A stretch of 64,000 nt of DNA from Mytilus galloprovincialis (taxonomy: Eukaryota > Mollusca > Bivalvia > Mytilida > Mytilidae), in assembly GCF_965363235.1 (NCBI RefSeq), contig NC_134850.1:31398102-31462101 (forward strand), read 5' to 3'. A program made the position numbers and the translations under genes. Below, in pieces: positions 23,333 to 34,589 of the stretch. A model generated the notes under the pieces. The model was given only the letters and a program-made list of their open reading frames with translations. It ran no database searches and had not been told where the DNA came from. The first letter of the stretch is position 1. Each line of letters starts with the position of its first letter.

Positions 23333-25952
23333 ATGGCGGAACAGATGGCTGAAGGTAGATTCGCGTCCCTGGGACAAGACGATAGGGATTATATAATGGA
23401 AAATATTGAAACAAAAAACACAAAAAGGCAGAACACCACAGCAGTTAAACTATTCAGGGAATATTTGACCGAGAAAAGTAAGCCGATAGAATTCGAACAG
23501 TACACTATAGAGCAAATGGACGATTCATTGGCATCGTTTTATTTGGAAATGAGAAACAAAGAGGGTAAACATTATAAAAAAACAACAATGCAAGCCTATA
23601 GACAAGGTCTAAACAGACACTTACAGAAATGTAGGGACATAGACATTTGCAATGAAGAAATATTCAAAAAGTCCTGTAAATCCTTCAAGGGTATGACAAA
23701 GGAACACAAGCGCCTTGGGCTAGCTGCTATAGAACATCACCCTTCCATAGAAGAGAGTGATATTGAGAAGATGTACTCATATTTTTGTAAAAATCTGGAG
23801 GATGCACAGCTTTTGCAGTATAAGGTAATTTTTATACCACATACATGTAAAATTAGTAAAATTGAGAATGGAAATGGGAATGGAATGTGTCAAAGAGACA
23901 ACAACCCGACCAAATAAAAAACAACAGCAGAAGGTCACCAACAGGTCTTCAATGTATGACACATTTTTTTAATTCCATGCATAAAGCCTTATCAGTGTAA
24001 AAATAAACATATTGTGAATTTTAAAGGATGACTTCGCTACAAAGGAGGTTGTATACAAAAAAAATCATACTATATATAGGTGTTCCATGCGTATATATGG
24101 ACCTATTCATGTACATTTGTACATGCTTAATATTGCGCATGCATATTAATATTATAGACGAAAATTTTCACAATCATCTATAACAATCTATAATAAGAAC
24201 AGCACGTCAATGTGACAATTAGATGTATAACAAAATTAAATACAAATATTATTCAATGTCAATAAAATATTTATCTTCTGTTCATAGTGAAAATGGCTAA
24301 TTATTTGCATATAATATTGAAAATTGTGTTTGTTTTTAGTATCTATCTAATTGTGTGCATACTGTGAGTGTCCACTTCAATTAAAATTTCTTCTGTTTTA
24401 GGTATTTGTTGACATCATGCTGCACTTTGGTCGTAGAGGGAGGGAAAACCTGTCAAGTCTTACAAGAAAGCATTTTGCAGTTAAGCGTGGTGCAGATGAC
24501 AAATTGTATGTCTACAAAGTAATTGATGAGCAAACAAAAAACCACCAGTCAGACAGTGAATTATCCTCAGATGGACGAATGTATGAAATTACAGGTAACT
24601 GTTATCTATATATACATGTACATATTGACCTACAAAGTAACTACCCTTTAATTTTTTTTTTGCATTGATTTAAAAAGAAGTTATGTTATGCATATTAAAG
24701 ATGCAATCTACATAAAACTATTGCATTTTTAAAAATAAAAATAAAACAAATGGACTGACCTACCTTTTTTATTAAGTTATCAGAACCACACTATTTATTG
24801 ACCTGATTAAAACTCATACAAATATAAATCATTCATTTCATAATTAATAACCATTAGTGAGTAAAAAAATATCAGCCAATATAGCTACATATCCCATATT
24901 TTTTTTTTTATCAAGTGTTTTGAACCACAGTGGCAGACATTTTTATAATATTATTTTGCCATTTTTTCATATTACAATCAAACATTAATAGGAAAATATG
25001 ATATTTATAGTTGGTAAATACGTTATACAATGTATATGTCAAATATCAATGAATATATGCATGGGATAATATACGAAAAACAAAATAGAAATTATTGTAT
25101 AAACTCTATGATCATATAAAGAAAAAAACTTATTTGACTTCAGAAGACTTTTATCTGGAGTATTTTTATTTAGAAATGTTTAACATGCTTTTTTCAGATG
25201 GTGAAAGATGTCCAGTGAAGTCTTTTGTGAAGTATATCAGGAGGTTGAATCCTAAATGTGTAAAATTATTACAACAAGCAAGATCATACCCTAAAGAAGG
25301 AGTGTATTATGACAATATACCTCTAGGTCATAATAGACTTGGCCAATTCATGAATGAAATTAGCAAAATGGCAAATCTTTCTCACATATATACCAATCAT
25401 TCCTGCCGAGCAACAACTGTTCATCTTCTTGACGAAGCGGATATTCCAAGCAGACATATAATGACAGTTACGGGACACAAGTCAGAAACATCTCTAAAAA
25501 CTTACTCTGGAAAAACTTGTGAGAAAAAGAAACGGCATATGTCGGAAATTTTAAGCTCAAAAACATGTGGAAAGAAATCATGTATATCTAATATAGATTT
25601 TCTTTGCTTGTCTCAAAGTACAATTACAGTTGAAGCCAATGAAGGGGTGGAAAATATTCCTGTTGAATTGAGTGATGCAAATTTTGATTTAGAGCTTTTA
25701 TCAAACTCACAGAATGAAACTGTAATGAATGACATTTTGCCTAATAACCAATTGGATGAAATTCTTACAGAAATTGGTAATGGTCCCTCAAATACAAATA
25801 TAATGAAACCCGAGACATTGAAGACAAATCAAAATTTTTTAAACCTACCACAACCAGATATGAAAATGCCATTTCTTAATAACTGTAACAATGTAACTGT
25901 TAATATAAATTACAATGTTCACCCATATGTGAACAACCCTGCAAAGGTATAG
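23333..25952 (+). CDS. Crypton/KIAA1958-type tyrosine recombinase, intact (3 exons)
   Basis: Exons 23,333-23,824, 24,402-24,594 and 25,198-25,952 form one 1440-bp frame (479 aa plus stop) with GT-AG junctions in phases 0 and 1. I chose the ATG at 23,333 because it has A at -3 and G at +4. Residues about 25-115 form a helical core-binding-like domain. The catalytic domain shows box I GRRGRENLSSL (R176, E179), NHSCR (H296, R299), GHK (H322) and LKTY (Y331). H322 to Y331 is the canonical nine-residue spacing and R299 to H322 is also canonical. A CPVKSFVKYIRRLNP block (233-247) is typical of DUF3504 proteins. The tail (332-479) is acidic and Asn-rich. It lies in the leader intron of paralog 1 on the opposite strand. 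Whether it is mobile or domesticated cannot be told from sequence alone. Confidence 0.88.
23858..23960 (+). repeat. interspersed repeat family F in recombinase intron 1
   Basis: AATTGAGAATGGAAATGGG, TGTCAAAGAGACAACAACCC, CAGCAGAAGGTCACCAACAG and GTCTTCAATG match the reverse complement of 45,780-45,905 and 52,235-52,380. The repeat sits just inside intron 1 and accounts for the extra codons of the open frame beyond the donor at 23,825. Confidence 0.7.
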
Positions 25953-26163
25953 CTTCATATACAAAATGTTTTTGTTGTAAATTTCTTGTTACTTTATCTG
26001 TTAATTGTTATATATTGTTTCAATTAAACAAGCAAACATCTATATATTGATTGTTGTGATTCTGTTATAACGTATGAACATTTGAAAATTTTACAGTAAT
26101 AATGGTTTTGAAGACATGCAAAACAATATATTATTCATGCAATAGTTCTTGATTAATAATATA

Positions 26164-26229
26164 ACAATTGTAGCCTTTGTTTGAGGTCGATACGAGGTTA
26201 TATCGACCTCATACAAAGGCTATAATTGT
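26164..26229. repeat. 29-bp-arm hairpin downstream of the recombinase gene
   Basis: The left arm 26,164-26,192 (ACAATTGTAGCCTTTGTTTG...) pairs with 26,201-26,229 with only a few mismatches across an 8-nt loop. It lies about 210 bp after the recombinase stop codon. It could be a small MITE remnant or a terminal structure of the recombinase element. Confidence 0.7.
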
Positions 26230-27355
26230 ATAATATTTATTTCAAATATTAGCTTGTTACAATATCCTTCAGGAGTGCAAGCTCCCCCTGATGTTCCCTG
26301 TTACAATCCACTAATCACTCAGGGTAGTGCTTAGTTGTAAAATACAAATTACATTTTTTACATCATATATATATTAAACAAGAACTATCTTTAAAAAAGA
26401 TATCCGACGTATTTAAATTTGAGTATATGTTTAAAACTATCATTTCGATAACCTTCAGAAGCACAAAAATACCATTTAAATAACGGTCCTCGTATCTTTC
26501 TGTTTACATTCTTCAAAACCCCGCGGAAATCTCACATGCGTAGGTGCATTCTAAAAGTCATGTGCGCTCGTACAACAAAGTTTACATTAAAAATTATATA
26601 ATTGTCCCGAATAAACAGCTGTCACGGATGCAAAGAGCTATTGGAGAAACAATTATTTTAATAAAAATATAAATCTTTGTAAGATCTAGTTCAAATATTT
26701 ATAATTTTTCACTTGCTTTCCATCACGATATAATTAACGAGACGTTTTTTCAAACACAACTAAATCACCCACCATGACAGCATTTTGTCAAATCACAGAA
26801 AGGATTTTCGAGCATGCGTATTCTGTTGCCATAGTTAAACGTCCTTAAGTTCAAAGGGCACAAACCGAAACTATACCGACTACGTCGGAAAAATATTACT
26901 TAAACACTTAATATGACTATTAATATGTTTTCTGATAGTTGCTAAAACATTACTTTTAATTTTCAAACATACTCTTCTATTGAACTATTTGAGAAAAATT
27001 GAGAAAAAATTGACATTTTTTGTCTTTTGATCAGATATATAGTAGGATTTGTAAATTGAAAAAAACACAATTAAGCAATATCTTCTTTACATATATCAAA
27101 TGAAACAAAAAATATTAACTTAACCAAGAATTCAAACATTGAAATATTTTCAACTCACGATCGTACAACATGGATAGCTAAATTATGCTCGAGTCGTATT
27201 TGAAAAACAATGGTTTGTTGGTCATTCATTTACTATTTTAAACAATCTAATTATATACGTTAAATCGAAAATTTAAAAAAAATCATTTCTTCTAAAATTT
27301 CTTCGTACAAACGCAACTATAAAGATAGTTCGGTTTAAATAACAAAAAGTTATTA

Positions 27356-28297
27356 CAGTGAGTTGACTGTTTGTGTTGCTCTCCACCAATTGCAACTCAT
27401 TCAAAATTTTGACCAAATTGCAATTTGTTTTATTAAACCAAATTGTTCAACTGGTCAGAATATTGAACAAATTGTTCAGTCAAAATGTGAAAGTGCAAGG
27501 TGATAAAATAAAATATACTTACAATCCTATAAGACTTTAACTCCACTTTAATGATGTTGTGACAAAATTAGTTTATCAGTTTGTATAGTTATATTATAGT
27601 CATTTCCATGCTGAAGAGGAACTGTTTATTTTGAATTGCTATAAAATTGTCCAAACTAAGCTTTCATATAGTTTTTCTTTCTAAAAGTATTCTATATTTA
27701 TAAGAATCAGATATCATTTTAAATAAAACATCATATATTCAGTAAAATATGTGTGAAATAACAATATGCTATTGAAAAGTTTTCAGGGGAGATAACCTAA
27801 AATATTATTCTTTTGAATAAAGACTTTTTGAAAGAAAAGTTATTATCTTCCCCATGGAAACTTCCTACAAACATATATTGCAATTTTACACATATTTTAC
27901 TGAATATGAAATGTTTTAATTCACATAATGTCTGATTCTTATAAATATAGAATACTTTTAGAAAGAAAAACTATATGAAAGCTTAGTTTGGACAATTTAA
28001 TAGCAATTCAAAATAAACAGTTCCCCTTCAGCATGGAAATGAATATGATATAACTATACAAACTGATAAACTAATTTTGTCACAACATCATTAAAGTGGA
28101 GTTAAAGTCTTATAGGATTGTAAGTATGTTTTATTTTATCACCTTGCACTTTCATGACTTGGCTGTGGTTTTCTACAGCAGTTGGTTCAAATTTCTGACC
28201 AGCTGAACAATTTGGTTTAATAAAACAAATTGCAATTTGGTCAAAATTTTGAATGAGTTGCAATTGGTGGAGAGCAACACTAACAGTCAACTCACTG
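27356..28297. mobile_element. 942-bp near-perfect palindromic transposable element
   Basis: The arms begin CAGTGAGTTGACTGTT at 27,356 and mirror the end at 28,297. They stay complementary for roughly 390 bp each (for example CCATGCTGAAGAGGAACTG at about 27,606 with CAGTTCCCCTTCAGCATGG at about 28,019). A spacer of about 150-200 bp lies near 27,750-27,900. TA flanks both ends (27,354-27,355 and 28,298-28,299). The empty site is in the paralogous leader intron near 48,510-48,550, where the flanks AAAGATAATTCGG and TTTAGTATTTAATTATT are close together. A transcript of either strand would fold into long dsRNA. Confidence 0.88.
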
Positions 28298-28424
28298 TAA
28301 ATGTAGTTTCTGTTGTAGTATTTAATCATTTAGTCGCTGAATAAATATGGTTATATGAATGAGCTCAGTTCTTAGTTCTAAATACAGGTTCTATTGGCCA
28401 AATCTAAATTTGCAAATAATCTCA

Positions 28425-28640
28425 TCATAGATTCCAGGACTAAATTTTGTATATAAGCTAGACGCGCTCTTCGTCTACAAAAAAACTCATCAGTGACGCT
28501 CGAATAAAAAAAAGTTAAAAAGGCCAAAAAGTACGAAGTTGAAGAGCACTGAAGACCAACATTCCGAAAAGTTCTGCAAAATACATTTATGGTAATCTTT
28601 GCCTGAGATAGAAAAGCTTTAGTGTTTAAAAATTAATAAT
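28425..28640 (-). repeat. interspersed repeat family C, in leader intron of paralog 1
   Basis: CATAGATTCCAGGACTAAAT, TAGACGCGCTCTTCGTCTAC, CTCATCAGTGACGCTCG and AAGTTGAAGAGCACTGAAGA follow family C in reverse. Paralog 2 lacks it between 48,655 and 48,672, so it was inserted after the duplication. Confidence 0.75.
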
Positions 28641-28687
28641 TTTGTAAACAGTTAACATATCACTATGCAAAATTGATAATTATTTAC

Positions 28688-28960
28688 CTTAATCGTCTCC
28701 GGTTGTCCTGTTAGAGGCAATATGCGTCCCCTGTATTTATATATGCAGTGATGAGGAAGTAACGTCTACATGATACTTTAGAAGATAATTCAACCTTAAC
28801 ATTTCGAGGACAACACGACACATACGTAACTGAATTGGTTATATAACTTACATTATAGCAAAGTAAAGGGTTGGCATGTTATTATGTTTAACAGTTCATT
28901 GCAACGTGTTTGTAGACATATCAGCTAGTAAAATTTCTTACCTACCAACGTCGACTTGAA
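28688..28960 (-). promoter_or_regulatory. TATA promoter and non-coding leader exon of paralog 1
   Basis: On the minus strand TATATAAA lies at 28,743-28,736. It is followed by a leader with GGACAACCGGAGACGATTAAG ending at 28,688 before a GTAAAT donor. The matching region of paralog 2 (48,676-48,960) has TATATAAA at 48,731-48,724 and a leader donor at 48,676: the same 48-bp spacing. Conservation extends over 200 bp upstream. The leader would splice to the AG directly before the ATG at 22,367. The splice is inferred, not shown. Confidence 0.6.
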
Positions 28961-28999
28961 TTTGCCGATGCATTATAAAAGCTATCAATAGATATGAAC

Positions 29000-29690
29000 A
29001 CACAAGAAAAAAATGTTAAAGGAAAGAAAATCGTTATTATTTCTTGCAAGGCAAATATTTCTTTGAAATCTGACAATTTCGGCAAGGTAAATCATTCGTG
29101 AATCTAATCTTGCAACATTTTCTCTCTATCATTGAAAGTTTCAAAACAAAATACAAAAAGGGATAAAAATCTTCTTGCTATGGTTTTCACTCCTATAATG
29201 ATAATTTGAAAACTTTTGTTATCTTTACCTATTTGTAGATCTTATAAAAAAAAAATAACAAATTTTTATCATATTTTATTTTATCAAAATACACAACATT
29301 CTGTTAATCTTCGATTTTAAAGATGTCATCTTACCATTTCTGCATTTGTAAATCGTATTTTGCTGTACATTTTTACAATAACAAGTTTCCGCAAAGCATC
29401 AGAAAACGAAACAAAAAGGTAATCATTTAAACGTTGTACCTGAGACTTATTATATCGAAATAAAACCCGTAACTTTGGATGCAATCCATGTAAACTTGAA
29501 AAAATTGTTATCTTAACGATTATCAGTTCAAAACTGTAATAAATACTTCACCTTGTTTTGGTATAGGCACTAAAATTGATTTTGTATTTTATCATAAGTA
29601 CATTTCCATTCGTTTGGAGTTACGAATCCGTACTTAAATTTTGCATTGTACAAGGTCATATATTAATCTGACTATTAATGACGTCATTAC
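29000..29690. other. gene-free stretch upstream of paralog 1 promoter
   Basis: No supported coding sequence. 28,980-29,030 aligns with 49,300-49,350 (shared ATGAACACACA...GAAAA), the outer edge of the duplicated block. The rest is AT-rich and unremarkable. Confidence 0.4.
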
Positions 29691-29692
29691 AA

Positions 29693-29990
29693 AATAAAGG
29701 AGAAAGTTGCCAAAGGGACATCTTAACTCAATGTCGAATATAAATGACAAAATTCTTATCAAAACAGAAATACTAAAATCACCAAATGACAAAGAACAGT
29801 AAACAACAAAATATGGAAAACTTAAGACCGGAAACACAACCCAAAACCGGATGTGATCTCATGTTTTTCGGAAGTGTAAACAGATTTTATTTCACATATG
29901 GCTAGGAATTTAGAATAATGATAGGAAATGTAAACAGATTTTATTTCACATATGGCTAGGAATTAAAAATAATGATAGGAAATGTACTGG
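29693..29990 (-). repeat. diverged family A tail followed by a 52-bp tandem duplication
   Basis: CAAAGGGACATCTTAACTCA...ACTTAAGACCGGAAACACAAC...GGATGTGATCTCATG follows family A order. At its end TGTAAACAGATTTTATTTCAC...GATAGGAA is repeated twice directly (about 29,875-29,925 and 29,928-29,980). Confidence 0.6.
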
Positions 29991-30179
29991 AATGTCGTAC
30001 CAAAAAGGAGATATATACTCCATCTACAGTTTTCCTAGATTTTGTAATATAAAAATGAAGTTGTCATTTGGGATTAAGAGATCATATCTTGTTTGTGAAG
30101 TTTGGTTTGGAATAAATTCACTGCATGTGTGCTGCTTTATTTAATCCGTAAAAACATGAATAGTTTTTTTCATAGGCCA

Positions 30180-30545
30180 TTGTTATATTATAGTTCGTTT
30201 CTATGTGTGTAACATTTTAACGTTGTGTTTCCGTTGTTTCGTTTGTTTTTTCTTATATTTGAGTATGAATTCACATTACTATAAGACGTGTCACGGTACT
30301 TTTCTATCCCAAATTCATGTATTTGGTTTTGATGTTATATTTGTTATTCTCATCGGATTTTGTATAATGCTTAGTCCGTTTCTGTGTATGTTAGATTTTA
30401 ATGTTGTGTCGTTGTTCTCCTCTTATGTTTAATGCGTTTCCCTCAGTTTTAGTTTGTTACCCCAATTTTGTTTTTTGTCCATAGATTTACGAGTTTTGAA
30501 CAGCGGCATACTACTGTTGCCTTTTTTTATTCAATAGTTGTAATT
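30180..30545 (-). repeat. interspersed repeat family E (reverse, long copy)
   Basis: TTTCCCTCAGTTTTAGTTTG, ATTTTGTTTTTTGTCCATAG and GAACAGCGGCATACTACTG...TTGCCTTT are the reverse complement of 46,880-46,950. This copy extends further on the other side. Confidence 0.65.
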
Positions 30546-30859
30546 GGCTTGTATTCAATGGTTGTAATAATCTTTGAATCGAATTTCAATGACTATCAGT
30601 TCTCGTAGATTTGTACTTTACGTCAATAGATATAAGTTTACATGAGACAAATCTATATCCATATTGTTGTCAGTCTTTTTTCTTTATGAGTGTCATCTAG
30701 ATTAATTATTATGTGTTAGTATTTTGCATCATTTATCATAGTATCACATATCTAAAAGAAACATTCGCTTTTATTTTCAGCTTTAAGTCTTATTTCAATG
30801 AGATGGTTTGATGATCTGTGTGTGAAATTAGTCCAGAACTAAAATTTCCCTTGCAGAAA

Positions 30860-31890
30860 TTGACCAAGTAGTTAAAAATTACTCTTCAAAAATTTCGTTT
30901 GTTGTTTTGTAGACGAACTTGTATATAATGTTGCTACAAGTGAAACTCCCAGAATGTTATAAAATCGTGAACTTCTCAATGATGAACAAACGAAGAACCA
31001 CAGAAGTTTATGCATGCGTATTGCTGTAAATAAAGGTGAAGTCATTCACTTGTAGGTTTTATGCACTATGTGTATTTCTTATCTGAAAGTGACACATTGG
31101 AAGTTGGCATGATGATTTGTTTAAAAACCCTGCAGCAAAATGTTCGATATGTTTCATAATTCACTGGTTTTCTTATTTCAAATTCATATTTATTCTTGTA
31201 TTTCAAAGAATGGTAACGATTACACATACAGTGTTGTTTATATTGTTGCTACGAATTGTCATTGTATTTCGATTATCTGTGCCGTTTTTGACATCATAAA
31301 GAAAGATATAATTGTTCGCATAATATATTAATTCATTTGGCTCAATATCCGTAATTCATAAAGGAAGCGGTTATGGTAGCCATTTTCTCAATTCCCATGT
31401 CAATATCATAATCATGGATATGTATGACGGCCCGTTTCAAAGCTATGATATTTTCAAAATGTGGGTGATCATTCGAGAAAAGAAATGAGATTCATTTTTC
31501 TGTAACTTGTCACACCATTTAAAGTCTTTTATGTTGCAGTTTCTTTATGCAGAAAATACCTATTTTACACAAAAAGATCTCTGGAAATTACATTTCATAT
31601 AGTCTTTACACCTTACATAAATTATATTATTGAAAAATGCTTGCTTTTTATGTTTTTTTTGTTTTGTTTTAGATGCCTTAGCATAAACAATTTGCTTTTA
31701 ATCATAACCTGTTGTTTTTTAGTTAACAGTAGTAAATGGTGATGAGAGAGATTAATTATTGTCAAACCTGACAGCGAGAGGCAAAAGATACCAAAGAACA
31801 AGAAAACCAATCCAAAATGAACTGACAACGCCATTGCTAAAAACGACTAAATAAAAGAGCAATGGTACACAAAACACAACATTATTAATT
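30860..31890. repeat. segment homologous to parts of 1.0-3.3 kb and 7.1-7.7 kb
   Basis: 31,030-31,130 matches a satellite unit (1617-1720). 31,350-31,500 matches 2110-2260. 31,590-31,690 matches 7155-7260 (CTTTACAC...TATTGAAAAAT). 31,715-31,890 matches 7440-7600 including a family A tail. The intervening LINE and family C copy at 2.3-7.4 kb are absent here. Confidence 0.6.
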
Positions 31891-32536
31891 TCTTAAAAAG
31901 TCATTCGGTTCTTTTACGATCAAAAATTAGAAAAAAAAATAGTTTAAGGATAATACCTCTTTTTCTATTGTTAATTTTCATTGTTGTACTAAAATGTTCT
32001 CTTATCCTCCTTACAGTGTATATTTTTAACTCGTTTGTGTTCCAAGTGCCTGTAGTAAAGTCTTTGGGATTCGATGAAATTAATCAAGGATTTCGTTACT
32101 ACAAATAATATCAAACCTTTACAAAAAGCTTTCGTAGATACAAAAAAGTTTGCAGTATTTGAAGAAAACTTATAACAAACGGATGGCATAAAATGATTTT
32201 TTATGAAGCTGTTTATCGAGCACGTCTATGTAAATACGGTCCAGGTAAACAAATTAATCCTTCAAATAGTTGTCTTTCTTAAACGTTACCAATCAAATAC
32301 TGCAATTAGATGTTTGAATATTGTTTTATAGGTATTGCTATTTTGCTATTTTCCTTCGAATATTCACGGTCCTACATTTACATAACTACATATATATCAT
32401 ATGATTTTTTTTACTTTTAAGTGACGTATCTATAAAAATAAATCATTGGATATTAGATGTGCCCTGATTGATATGTTTGTCTGAGATATATGATATGTAA
32501 ATAATCATCATTGGATTTAATTATGTCTATTGTTTT

Positions 32537-32718
32537 AATTGGCCGTTTCAGAATCTAAAGGACTATGGAAAATTTATTGTTCGTACCCCAAAATGAAAAT
32601 AACGTCACAGCATTGGTTGAATTTTCATTGTTTTTGGACGTTTTCAACCAATCAAGACGTTTTGGTGTACTCTTTTGAAAATATTACCCAGAGTTCATTA
32701 ATTCTGAAACGGTGAATT
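32537..32718. mobile_element. 182-bp palindromic MITE (copy 1)
   Basis: Ends AATTGGCCGTTTCAGAATCT and ATTCTGAAACGGTGAATT are inverted repeats. The body GTACCCCAAAATGAAAATAACG pairs with CGTTTTGGTGTAC further in. The same element is at 45,545-45,727, with ends CACCTTTTCAGAATCT and AGATTCTGAAAAGGCG. Confidence 0.75.
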
Positions 32719-32819
32719 CTCTAGTTGGATGGATTTTTATTTCTATTAATCTGATGAGTTGATCAATTTGTAAACTGGCTTTGATGTTGTGCTTTTATAC
32801 CACTGTATCATGTTAGGAT

Positions 32820-33050
32820 GATGGTTTGGAGTCAGCAAACATGTTCAACCCCTCCAGATTATGTATGCCTGTCCCAAATCAGAACTCGTGAAATTCAGAG
32901 GTTTTCATTTCTTTCTATATATAATATTTCTTTAAATCAGGACGTTAGTTTTCTCATTTGATTTTTTTTTTACATCTGCCATTTATCGGCCTTTGATAGC
33001 TTGTTATATGTTACGAGATGTTCTCATTGATGAACGCCGCGCAGTGACCG
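32820..33050 (-). repeat. diverged family B copy (reverse)
   Basis: GCCTGTCCCAAATCAGAACTC, CAGGACGTTAGTTTTCTCAT and CATTTATCGGCCTTTGATAGC match the reverse complement of the distal half of family B, compared with 40,940-41,130. Confidence 0.5.
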
Positions 33051-33414
33051 ATATATTCTGCGTATTTTTAGAAGATTTGTATTATTAACAACCATACCAT
33101 ATCTTTTTTTTTTTTTAAACACAAAAAACAGTGAGACATGTGGTTACAAAAAGCCAACAATGTGGTTCTGTATTAGAAAACAAACCTAGTCCGATTTCTG
33201 TTCGAAAGAACTATCAAAAGAGTGAATGGTTGAAAGAAAGAAAAAAACACGTATCATTTATTTATAAGTTTATATGTGTTTGTAAAAATATAACAAAAAT
33301 TATATGATATGCTAGGTCTGAAAGTTGGTTGATAATAAGATGATATACAGACAGGGTTTCTATATAAAATGTAAAGGTTATTTATAATTTCACAAAAATC
33401 TCAGGAAAATAGTT

Positions 33415-33800
33415 ATCAAAGGTACGAGGATTATAATTTAATACGCCAGACGCGCGTTTCGTCTACATAAGACCCATCAGTGACGCTCAGATCAAAATAG
33501 TTGTAAAGCTAAACAAGTACAAAGTTGAAGAGCATTGAGGACCAAAATTCCAAATACGGCAAAGGGAATCTATTCCTGGTAAAAGAAAATCCTTAGTTTT
33601 TCGAACCAATTCAAAGTTTTGTAACAGGAAATTTATAAAAATGACCATATAATTGATATTCATGTCAACACCGAAGTGCTGACTACTGGGCTGGTGAAAC
33701 ACTCGGGGACGTCACGTCCACCAGCAGTGGTACGACCCAGTGGTGTAAATCAAAGGAACCAGGATTATAATTTAATACGCCAGACGCGCGTTTCGTCTAC
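33415..33800 (-). repeat. interspersed repeat family C (reverse) with duplicated end
   Basis: CAAAGGTACGAGGATTATAAT, ACGCCAGACGCGCGTTTCGTC and AAGTTGAAGAGCATTGAGGAC run to CCCAGTGGTGTAAATCAAAGG. The first 45 bp (AGGATTATAATTTAATACGC...CGTCTACATAAG) are then repeated at 33,762-33,804, suggesting a nested or partial second copy. Confidence 0.75.
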
Positions 33801-33829
33801 ATAAGAAAAGATTGACGTTTTATAAAAAA

Positions 33830-34020
33830 AAAACGAAATCACACCAGGTTTTGGTGGGGTTTGTTTGCTTAGTCTTTAGTTTTTCATGTTGTGTCTTCTG
33901 TACTATTATTTGTCTGTTTGTCTTTCTATTTTTAGCTATGACTTTGTCAGTTTTTTTTTTTTCTATCTATGAGTTTTACTCTCCCTCTGTTATCCTTCGT
34001 CCCTCTTTTAAACCTGTCAA
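33830..34020 (+). repeat. retroelement tail, family A (plus orientation)
   Basis: GGTTTTGGTGGGGTTTG, TTCATGTTGTGTCTTCTGTAC, TATTTGTCTGTTTGTC, GCTATGACTTTGTCAG and TATCCTTCGTCCCTCTTTTA give the whole tail, including its 3' terminus. Confidence 0.75.
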
Positions 34021-34297
34021 TCCGAGTTATTTTTTATGATGTACTAAAGTAAGGTTATGGAATGTTTGTCCGCTGTTCGAACTTTTTGTTGTCTTTCCCT
34101 ACGATACAAGGTAAAATATTTTGCCAAATAACACAAAATTTGAGCAGAATCTTGATTCGCTTTCTTTTGTTTGAAGACGTTGACAATACCAATGTAAATA
34201 TAAGGTGAAAGTCCGGGTGAGTCTAATGCTCTTCCAGTTTATTGTATCAATATTATATTCTTGATTTATTAATTTCACCTAAGTACATCCCTAATTA

Positions 34298-34580
34298 TAT
34301 ATAGGAAGATGTGGTTTGAGTGCCAATGAGACAACTCTCCATCCAAATAACAATTTATAAAAGTAAACCATTATAGGTCAATGTACGGCCTTCAACACGG
34401 AGCCTTGGCTCACACCGAACAACAAGCTTTAAAGGGCCACAAAATTACTAGTGTAAAACCATTCAAACGGGAAAACCAACGGTCTAATCTATATATGAAA
34501 ACGAGAAACGAGAAACACGTATAAATTACATAAACAAACGACAACTACTGTTCATCAGATTCCTGAATTAGGACAGGTGC
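34298..34580 (+). repeat. interspersed repeat family B
   Basis: TAGGAAGATGTGGTTTGAGTG, CCAATGAGACAACTCTCCATC, CATTATAGGTCAATGTACGGC, AGCCTTGGCTCACACCGAAC and ACGACAACTACTG. This variant also gave the reverse copies at 15,040 and 19,545. Confidence 0.8.
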
Positions 34581-34589
34581 AAACATTTG

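Larger units (their letters stand above)
16736..29400. repeat. segmental duplication, copy 1
   Basis: Colinear with about 35,624-49,400. Shared blocks include the 3' flank (16,736-17,040 with 35,624-35,930), the family A remnant at 17,530-17,800 with 37,245-37,520, all coding exons, intron blocks (18,540-18,720 with 40,497-40,790; 20,150-20,330 with 44,580-44,755; 27,300-27,350 with 48,460-48,510) and the promoter (28,680-28,970 with 48,670-48,960). The copies are clearly diverged and differ by many insertions, so the duplication is not recent. Block ends are approximate. Confidence 0.8.
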
